This document shows, piece by piece, positions 23,319-28,008 of a stretch of DNA of 28,008 nucleotides (positions within the stretch are counted from its first letter, which is position 1; every line of letters begins with the position of its first letter). Origin of the DNA: LMUY01 sp964242925 (GTDB lineage: Bacteria; Pseudomonadota; Alphaproteobacteria; Acetobacterales; Acetobacteraceae). The notes under the pieces were generated by a model. The model was not told where the DNA came from, did no database searches, and saw only the letters and a list, made by a program, of their open reading frames with translations. The stretch lies in assembly GCA_964242925.1 (NCBI GenBank), contig CAXTBW010000055.1:1-28008 (forward strand), read 5' to 3'. Both the position numbers and the translations under genes were made by a program.

Positions 23319-23732
23319 CTAGGCGCTGGCGCGGCCGCCGGTCCCGAGACCGATCTTCTTGGCGAGCGAGGACCGGTGTTGGGCGTAGTTCGGCGCGACC
23401 ATCGGGTAGTCCGAGCCAAGCCCCCAGCGCTCGCGATACTTGTCGGGCGTCAGACCGTAAGCACTCATGAGATGTCGTTTCAGCATCTTAAGTTTCTTGC
23501 CGTCCTCGAGGCACACGATGTAGTCCGGGTAGACCGACTTCTTGATCGGCACCGCCGGCTGCGGCCGCTCGGGCGGCGCGGGTGGCGCGGCGCCAAGGCT
23601 GGACAACGCGCGATGCACGTCCTTGATAAGGTCGCCAAGGGCGTCCGGAGTGACAGCATTGACCTTGACGTGCGCTGAAACGATCTGCGCGGTGAAGACC
23701 AGGATATCAGATGAAGATGTCTCGTCAGCCAT
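23319..23732 (-). CDS. mucR: MucR/Ros-family transcriptional regulator
   Basis: A 137-residue DNA-binding protein of the Ros/MucR family, which in alphaproteobacteria controls exopolysaccharide, motility and virulence genes and tends to bind AT-rich minor grooves. The core YPDYIVCLEDGKKLKMLKRH, then YGLTPDKYRERWGL and DYPMVAPNYAQHRSSLAKKI, is intact. In the zinc-finger position only Cys74 and His87 are standard: the second Cys is Asp77 and the last His is Ala91. An Ala/Pro linker (about 48-62) separates the oligomerising N-terminal part. ATG 23732 has GAGG about eight bases upstream. It is divergent from the TusA-like gene. Confidence 0.93.
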   Translation of the reverse strand: MADETSSSDILVFTAQIVSAHVKVNAVTPDALGDLIKDVHRALSSLGAAPPAPPERPQPAVPIKKSVYPDYIVCLEDGKKLKMLKRHLMSAYGLTPDKYRERWGLGSDYPMVAPNYAQHRSSLAKKIGLGTGGRASA

Positions 23733-23760
23733 GCGGCGCCCTCAATACGTATTTATAGAC

Positions 23761-23790
23761 GGTATACAAGGTGAACAACGGATTGAGCAA
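23761..23790 (-). promoter_or_regulatory. Candidate promoter for mucR
   Basis: On the minus strand TTGCTC (23790-23785) and TATACC (23766-23761) are 18 bases apart, giving a start near 23754 and a leader of about 22 bases with the GAGG ribosome site. A second possible -10 (TATAAA, 23757-23752) is close by. The region is AT-rich, as MucR targets usually are. Confidence 0.45.
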
Positions 23791-23811
23791 CCCGCCAACG
23801 CTTGCAATAAG
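23783..23811 (+). promoter_or_regulatory. Candidate promoter for the TusA-like gene, overlapping the mucR promoter
   Basis: TTGAGC (23783-23788), 17 bases, AATAAG (23806-23811). Its -35 box shares bases 23785-23788 with the mucR -35 box on the other strand, so the two polymerase sites would compete. Assignment is by eye only. Confidence 0.4.
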
Positions 23812-23833
23812 GCGAAAAAACGACGGGGGCGCC

Positions 23834-24055
23834 ATGGTTGATCTTGACATCACCTATGAGGTTTGCCCGATGACATTCGTACGCACGCGTTTGGCGCTCG
23901 ACCGGCTGCAGCCCGGCGAGGAGCTTCGGGTGCGCCTCCGCGGCGACGAGCCGCGGCGCAACGTGCCGCGCACCGCCGCCGAACAAGGTCACACCGTGCT
24001 GTCCGTCGACGACTCGGACGACGGCGCGACGATCGTCGTGATCCGCCGGGGCTGA
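23834..24055 (+). CDS. TusA/SirA-family sulfur-carrier-like protein
   Basis: A 73-residue protein of the TusA fold. It has the conserved Cys-Pro pair in the first loop (DITYEVCPMTFVRTRLALDR, Cys11), which in the family carries a persulfide for sulfur relay to tRNA thiolation or cofactor synthesis. The rest, LQPGEELRVRLRGDEPRRNV and a final strand TIVVIRRG, fits. The usual CPxP motif is CPMT here. Start ATG 23834; an in-frame ATG at 23771 would run through the promoter region and is rejected. Its 3' end overlaps the convergent rimI gene by 67 bases. The sulfur donor and acceptor are unknown; rimI and tsaB nearby are also translation-linked. Confidence 0.88.
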   Translation: MVDLDITYEVCPMTFVRTRLALDRLQPGEELRVRLRGDEPRRNVPRTAAEQGHTVLSVDDSDDGATIVVIRRG

Positions 24056-24456
24056 CGCCGCAGCAACAACGCGTCCTGCCCCGCGCCGTAATAGTCGCGG
24101 CGGCGCCCGCAAGGCTTGAACCCTGCAGCGCCATACAGGGCCAGCGCGGCGGCGTTCCCCGGGGAGACCTCCAGGAACAGCGGGACGTCGCCAAGCATGG
24201 CCAGGGCGCGGTCGAGCAGCGCACGAGCCAATCCGCGCCGCCGCGCGTGCGACACGACGGCGAGGGTCAATATCTCCGCCTCGCCCCCGGCGCTGCGGGC
24301 CAGCAGCATCCCGCCTCGCGCGTCGAGCAACCCGAACGCGCCCGGCATGGCGAGCAGCCCGGCCATTGCGCTTGCGTCCCAGCGTTCGCCGGGGGGGAAC
24401 GCGGCCGCGTGGATGGCGGCGAGCGATTCGGCATGGAACGGCGAGGCGTCGATCAT
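23989..24456 (-). CDS. rimI: Ribosomal-protein-alanine N-acetyltransferase-like GNAT protein
   Basis: A 155-residue GNAT acetyltransferase; RimI acetylates the N-terminal alanine of ribosomal protein S18 and related targets. The acetyl-CoA loop is RRRGLARALL (about 73-82), preceded by EILTLAVVSHAR and followed by LEVSPGNAAALALYGAAGF and KPCGRRRDYY, the RimI C-terminal pattern. It begins nine bases after the tsaB stop, the standard tsaB-rimI pairing. After the normal family end (DALLLRR) about 20 extra residues (ending ESSTDSTV) are read through the end of the convergent TusA-like gene, a probable loss of the original stop. Confidence 0.92.
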   Translation of the reverse strand: MIDASPFHAESLAAIHAAAFPPGERWDASAMAGLLAMPGAFGLLDARGGMLLARSAGGEAEILTLAVVSHARRRGLARALLDRALAMLGDVPLFLEVSPGNAAALALYGAAGFKPCGRRRDYYGAGQDALLLRRQPRRITTIVAPSSESSTDSTV

Positions 24457-24465
24457 CGGGCGAGA

Positions 24466-25107
24466 CTACACCGGCGCGGGCCGCCGTGCGCCGTAGGGCC
24501 GCGCCTCGGGCGGGTCGATGTAGAGCGGCTGCGCTGCGCAGGGCGACGCCTCGCCATGCAGACGCCGCAGCGCCACCCGGCCCACCGCCGCCGGGTCGAC
24601 CAGTTCGCCGCCCGCAGCCGTGGCGCTGGCCCCTGCCCGTCGCAGCGCCGCCACGACCAGATGGGCCGCGTCGCCCACCACGCAGACCGGCCCTGGCGGG
24701 GTCGGCAACGCATCCAGCGAGGCGACCGCCATCGCCGCGTCGCCGCAGCTGAGGAACACCCGTCCGGCTCGGCGCGCGTCCAGCGCCACCCAGATGGTCG
24801 CGTCCGGCGCTAGGCCGAGCAGCGCCTCCGCCACGGTCACGCCCACCACGGGGATGCCGGCGCCCAAGGCCACGCCGTGGGCGAAGGCCAGCGACGCGCG
24901 CAGGCCGGTGAAGCTGCCTGGGCCGACCGTGACGGCCACAGCGTCCAAATGGGCGCCGTGCCGGGCGAGCAGCGCCGCCACCATCGGGGGCATCGTGGCC
25001 GCGGCAGCTCGGCTTTCGCCGCCGCGCGTCGCCTCCAGGCTGGTGTCGCCCTCCAACAGCGCGGCCGAGCACTCGGCCAAAGCCGCGTCCAACGCCAGCA
25101 GACGCAT
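24466..25107 (-). CDS. tsaB: tRNA threonylcarbamoyladenosine biosynthesis protein TsaB
   Basis: A scaffold subunit of the complex (with TsaD and TsaE) that makes t6A37 in ANN-decoding tRNAs. 213 residues of the ASKHA fold: it starts MRLLALDAALAECSAALLEG (phosphate-1-like strand), has VTVGPGSFTGLRASLAFAHG at about 60-79, the diagnostic TsaB motif, then WVALDARRAGRVFL and the C-terminal QPLYIDPPEARPYG. ATG 25107 follows the stop of the RutE-like gene by one base, and rimI follows after nine bases, so translation is coupled. tsaD and tsaE are not in the window. Confidence 0.95.
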   Translation of the reverse strand: MRLLALDAALAECSAALLEGDTSLEATRGGESRAAAATMPPMVAALLARHGAHLDAVAVTVGPGSFTGLRASLAFAHGVALGAGIPVVGVTVAEALLGLAPDATIWVALDARRAGRVFLSCGDAAMAVASLDALPTPPGPVCVVGDAAHLVVAALRRAGASATAAGGELVDPAAVGRVALRRLHGEASPCAAQPLYIDPPEARPYGARRPAPV

Positions 25108-25108
25108 C

Positions 25109-25702
25109 TCAGAGGAGGGTGCAAGCCTCGTCGAACGCCAGCCGGGGGGAGCGGGGGAACAAGCCGCTCGCATCGCCATGGCCGAGATTGACGAGGAAGT
25201 TGGACTTCCACCCGCTGGCGGCGAAGAACGCCTCGTCCACGCGGGCATTGTCGAAGCCGCTCATAGGCCCGGTGTCCAGCCCGGCTGCACGCGCCGCCAT
25301 GATGAGGTAGGCGCCCTGCAGCGTGCCGTTGCGGAACGCGGTCTCGCTCGAGAGCGCCTCGTTGCCGGCGAACCAGGCGCGGGCGTCGGCATGGGGGAAC
25401 AGCTTCGGCAACTGTTCGTAGAACGCCGGATCATGCGCCACCACCGTGACAACGGGCGCCGACATGGTCTTGTCTACGTTCCCCGCCGACAAAGCGGGCC
25501 GCAGCCGCTCCTTCGCCTCGGGCGTGCGCAGAAACAGAAATCGCGCAGGCGAGCAGTTGGCGGAGGTGGGACCCATTCGCAGCAAGTCGAACACTTGCCG
25601 CAGCGCCTCGTCGCCAACCGGCTCGTCACGCCACTGATAATGCGTCCGGGCGTCGGTGAAGAGCGTCCGCCGGGCGCCCTCATCGAGCCCCGCGTCAGGC
25701 AT
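25109..25702 (-). CDS. rutE: RutE-like nitroreductase family protein (malonic semialdehyde reductase type)
   Basis: A 197-residue flavin-dependent reductase. Motifs MGPTSANCSPARFLFLRTPE (about 43-62), ALSAGNVDKTMSAPVVTVVA, FPHADARAWF and GPMSGFDNARVDEAFF are those of the RutE branch, which reduces malonic semialdehyde to 3-hydroxypropionate in pyrimidine breakdown. No other rut gene is present, so here it may be a general malonic-semialdehyde or quinone reductase. ATG 25702 comes five bases after the stop of the NfuA-like gene, and the tsaB start is one base after its own stop. Confidence 0.87.
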   Translation of the reverse strand: MPDAGLDEGARRTLFTDARTHYQWRDEPVGDEALRQVFDLLRMGPTSANCSPARFLFLRTPEAKERLRPALSAGNVDKTMSAPVVTVVAHDPAFYEQLPKLFPHADARAWFAGNEALSSETAFRNGTLQGAYLIMAARAAGLDTGPMSGFDNARVDEAFFAASGWKSNFLVNLGHGDASGLFPRSPRLAFDEACTLL

Positions 25703-25707
25703 GGAGG

Positions 25708-26265
25708 CTACATCTCGACTTGTTGGACGGACACGACCTCCGGCACATAATGGCGCAGCATATTCTCGATGCCGTGCTTCAGCGTGGCGGAGGAAGACGG
25801 GCAGCCGGAGCAGGCGCCCTGCATATGCAGCAGCACCACGCCGTCGCGGTAGCCGCGGAACACGATGTCGCCGCCGTCGCTGGCCACCGCCGGGCGCACC
25901 CGCGTGTCCAGCAACTCCTTGATCTGCTCGACCACCTCGCGGTCTGCCTCGGCTACGTCCTCGCTGGTCGCCTCGTGCGCGCCTTCCATCACCGGGCGGC
26001 CGGACACGAAATGCTCCATGATGACGCCCAGCACCTCGGGGCGCAGCGCCTGCCAGTCGGCCAAGTCGGATTTGGTCACGGTGACGAACTCGCCGCCCAG
26101 GAACACGCGGGCCACGCCCGGCAACTGGAACAGCGCATGCGCCAGCGGCGAGCGATCCGCGGCGGTGGCGGTGGCGAAGTCGGCGGTGCCGGCGCCCATG
26201 ACGTCGCGGCCGGGCAGGAACTTGAGCGTGGCCGGATTGGGGGTGCCTTCGGTCTCGATGAACAT
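25708..26265 (-). CDS. NfuA/NifU-family iron-sulfur cluster carrier protein
   Basis: A 185-residue carrier that receives [4Fe-4S] clusters and passes them to apo-enzymes. The N-terminal Nfu_N domain begins MFIETEGTPNPATLKFLPGR and contains GVARVFLGGEFVTVTK; the C-terminal NifU domain has IKELLDTRVRPAVASDGGDI and the cluster-binding pair Cys152-x-x-Cys155 (GACSGCPSSSATLK). Both domains are complete, matching eukaryotic NFU1 and the usual alphaproteobacterial form. GAGG eight bases upstream supports ATG 26265. It heads the minus-strand run with the RutE-like, tsaB and rimI genes and is divergent from the 5'-nucleotidase gene; the 102-base gap between them holds a small GGACC/GGTCC hairpin but no clear promoter. 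Confidence 0.94.
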   Translation of the reverse strand: MFIETEGTPNPATLKFLPGRDVMGAGTADFATATAADRSPLAHALFQLPGVARVFLGGEFVTVTKSDLADWQALRPEVLGVIMEHFVSGRPVMEGAHEATSEDVAEADREVVEQIKELLDTRVRPAVASDGGDIVFRGYRDGVVLLHMQGACSGCPSSSATLKHGIENMLRHYVPEVVSVQQVEM

Positions 26266-26367
26266 CGCGCGAACCTCATGAAATCGGACCTGCGCGGTCC
26301 GGGTCTGCGTTTAACATGGCGAAACGGGGGCGTGAAGCAAGGCCCCGCCACGCTTGATAGGAGCGCC

Positions 26368-27948
26368 ATGCTCGCACGCCGCGCCGTTCTAGGAAGGCTG
26401 GGTCTGGGAGGGCTGGGTCTTGGATGGCTGGGGGCGCCGCCGCTGGTGCGGGTGGCGCATGGCCAGGTCGCGCACCGGCTCAGCGTCGTGCACATCAACG
26501 ACTTCCACTCCCGCCACGACCCGGTGGATGGCCGGGCGCTCGGCTGCGGCGCGGAGGACGGGTGCTTCGGCGGGTCCCCTCGGCTGGCGAGCGCGATCCG
26601 GGCGGCCCGCGCCGAGGCGGAGGCAGAAGGCCGCGCCGTGCTGCAGCTGGACGCCGGCGACCAGTTCCAGGGCAGCCTGTTCTACACCGCGCTGCACGGC
26701 GAGGCGGAGCTGGCGGTGATGCACGCCGTGGGCGCCGAGGCGATGGCGGTCGGCAACCACGAATTCGACAACGGGCCGGCTACATTGGCCCGCTTCATCC
26801 GCGGCGCGCGCTTTCCGGTGCTGTCGGCCAACATCGACGCCGGCGGCGAACTGGCCGGCCTGATCCGGCCCTACGCGCTGTTCGAGCGGGCCGGGCTGCG
26901 CATCGCCGTCGTGGGGCTGACGACGGAGGACACGCGCGTGTCTTCCTCCCCCGGGCCGGACGTGCGCTTCCTGCCGCCGGCGCCCGCAATGGCCCGCGCC
27001 GCCGCCGCCGCACGGGCGGAGGGCGCCGCGGTCGTGCTGGCCCTGTCGCACCTGGGCCTGCCGGCGGACCTGGCGCTGGCCGCCGCGGTCCCGGGCATCG
27101 CGGCGATCGTCGGCGGCCACACCCACACGCTGCTGTCCAACACCGAGCCAGGCGCCGCCGGGCCGCATCCAATGATCGCTGGCGACACGCTGATCGTGCA
27201 GGCCGGCGCGTATGGCCGCTATGTCGGGCGGCTGGACATGGACCTGGCCGCGGACGGGACCGTGCTGGCGCATGGCGGCGCCTGCCGGCATATCGGGCTG
27301 GACGTGGCCCCTGCCCCCGACGTGGCCGTCATCGTCGCCGGCTACGCGGCGCCGTTGGAGGCGGCGCGCCGGAAGGTGGTCGGCCAGTTGCCCGCCGCCA
27401 TGGAGGTGACCGGGTGCCGGATTGCGGAGTGCGCGCTGGGCGACCTGTTGGCCGACGCCATGTTGGCGGGCGACCGGGATGCGGAGGTGGCGATCGCCAA
27501 TGCAGGCGGTATCCGCACCGGGCTGCCGGCCGGGACCGTCACGCTGGGCGACGTGATCGGGATGCTGCCTTTTGGCAACACGCTTTCCACGTCGAAGGTG
27601 AGCGGGGCGGTGTTGCGGGCAGCGTTGCTGCACGGCCTGTCGCTCGCGGGCCGGGGCGGGTTCCCGCAGGTTGCGGGGCTGCGGATCGGCTGGCATCCGC
27701 TCGACCCGGCCGCGACGACGATCGCGGTGCGCAGCCGGAATGGCGATTACGAGCCGCTCGAGCCCGGGCGGATGTATGGATTGGCGACGAACAACTTCAT
27801 CCGTGGCGGCGGCGACGGCTATACGATGCTGCGCGATGGGGCAGTCGACCCCTATGACCTCGGCCCGGCGCTGGAGGATTTAGCGGCGGCGCGGATTGCC
27901 GCCTCGCCGGGTCGACAGGCGACCGACGGGCGGATCGTCCTACGGTGA
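26368..27948 (+). CDS. Exported 5'-nucleotidase / metallophosphatase (UshA-like)
   Basis: A 526-residue periplasmic phosphoesterase that would dephosphorylate nucleotides or related compounds. The N-terminus is a Tat-like signal (Arg4-Arg5 in MLARRAVLGR, then a Gly/Leu repeat stretch). The metal-binding motifs are all present: VHINDFHSRHD (Asp45, His47), DAGDQFQGS (about 95-103), VGNHEFDNG (Asn130-His131) and VGGHTHTLL. The C-terminal nucleotidase domain has NAGGIRTGLP, GNTLSTSKVSGAVLRAALLH and NNFIRGGGDGYTML for substrate binding. ATG 26368 has a GGAG site about five bases upstream; longer open frames upstream lie antisense to the NfuA-like gene and are rejected. The stop is followed by a 16-bp tandem repeat. 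Confidence 0.94.
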   Translation: MLARRAVLGRLGLGGLGLGWLGAPPLVRVAHGQVAHRLSVVHINDFHSRHDPVDGRALGCGAEDGCFGGSPRLASAIRAARAEAEAEGRAVLQLDAGDQFQGSLFYTALHGEAELAVMHAVGAEAMAVGNHEFDNGPATLARFIRGARFPVLSANIDAGGELAGLIRPYALFERAGLRIAVVGLTTEDTRVSSSPGPDVRFLPPAPAMARAAAAARAEGAAVVLALSHLGLPADLALAAAVPGIAAIVGGHTHTLLSNTEPGAAGPHPMIAGDTLIVQAGAYGRYVGRLDMDLAADGTVLAHGGACRHIGLDVAPAPDVAVIVAGYAAPLEAARRKVVGQLPAAMEVTGCRIAECALGDLLADAMLAGDRDAEVAIANAGGIRTGLPAGTVTLGDVIGMLPFGNTLSTSKVSGAVLRAALLHGLSLAGRGGFPQVAGLRIGWHPLDPAATTIAVRSRNGDYEPLEPGRMYGLATNNFIRGGGDGYTMLRDGAVDPYDLGPALEDLAAARIAASPGRQATDGRIVLR

Positions 27949-27951
27949 TGC

Positions 27952-28008
27952 GCCAGGGCTGACGGAAGCCAGGGCTGACGGAAGCCAGGGCTGACGGAAG
28001 CCAGGGCT
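27952..28008 (+). repeat. 16-bp tandem repeat running to the window edge
   Basis: Three exact copies of GACGGAAGCCAGGGCT (27961-27976, 27977-27992, 27993-28008), preceded by a partial copy sharing the last nine bases (from 27952). The array starts four bases after the 5'-nucleotidase stop and continues beyond the window, so its full length is unknown. No spacers are present, so it is not a CRISPR. Confidence 0.9.

Noticed and set aside
25720..26367. Long upstream extension of the 5'-nucleotidase frame
   Set aside because: It is antisense to the NfuA-like gene, whose domains are complete; ATG 26368 has a GGAG site and begins a signal peptide.
27952..28008. CRISPR array
   Set aside because: The 16-bp units are directly adjacent without spacers, and no cas gene is present.

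Overview
The window looks like a chromosomal segment of a high-GC alphaproteobacterium, most likely of the Acetobacteraceae/Rhodospirillales type. The evidence is the strong GC bias, MucR-, PraR/PhrR- and alphaproteobacterial Fur-type regulators, an ornithine-lipid N-acyltransferase, and a DUF1285 - Nudix - DUF6111 - cca gene order. It is tightly packed with housekeeping and accessory genes. I see no rRNA, tRNA, IS element, prophage or CRISPR array. The longest gene-free stretch is about 150 bp.

Layout: (1) 1-6247, minus strand: DUF1285 protein, CoA-pyrophosphatase-type Nudix hydrolase, DUF6111 membrane protein, CCA-adding enzyme, ABC exporter, then an HlyD-type adaptor and the start of a DHA2-type efflux pump that leaves the window. 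A perfect 14-bp palindrome of TetR-operator type precedes the adaptor-pump pair. (2) 6307-13041, plus strand: MoxR ATPase, DUF58 protein, BatA/DUF4159 membrane protein, and a VWA/glutamine-amidotransferase-like membrane protein. The first three genes overlap by 4 nt each; the fourth is separated by an inverted pair of palindromic repeats. A secreted ankyrin-like protein and a second DHA2 transporter follow (to 15141). (3) 15227-18778: glutathione-linked genes (GST, glyoxalase II, and glutathione synthetase on the other strand) around a YflT-like glycine-zipper protein and a small secreted protein. (4) 18782-23732, minus strand: PraR-like regulator, apolipoprotein N-acyltransferase (lnt), 2-hydroxyacid dehydrogenase, OlsB-like acyltransferase, Fur and MucR. 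(5) 23834-26265: a TusA-like protein on plus, overlapping tail to tail with the minus-strand run nfuA - rutE-like - tsaB - rimI. (6) 26368-27948, plus strand: a Tat-type exported 5'-nucleotidase. The window then ends inside a 16-bp tandem repeat.

The genes mostly form short translationally coupled runs with 4-nt overlaps or 1-10 nt gaps. The most system-like unit is the MoxR-DUF58-DUF4159-GATase/VWA cluster, which resembles AAA+ chaperone plus VWA envelope modules whose substrate is generally unknown. Regulatory features worth a second look are the TetR-type palindrome, a repeat-derived hairpin that contains the cca ribosome binding site, overlapping divergent promoters between mucR and the TusA-like gene, and a consensus -35 box ahead of the PraR-like gene. 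All family assignments come from reading motifs by eye; no database search was run.
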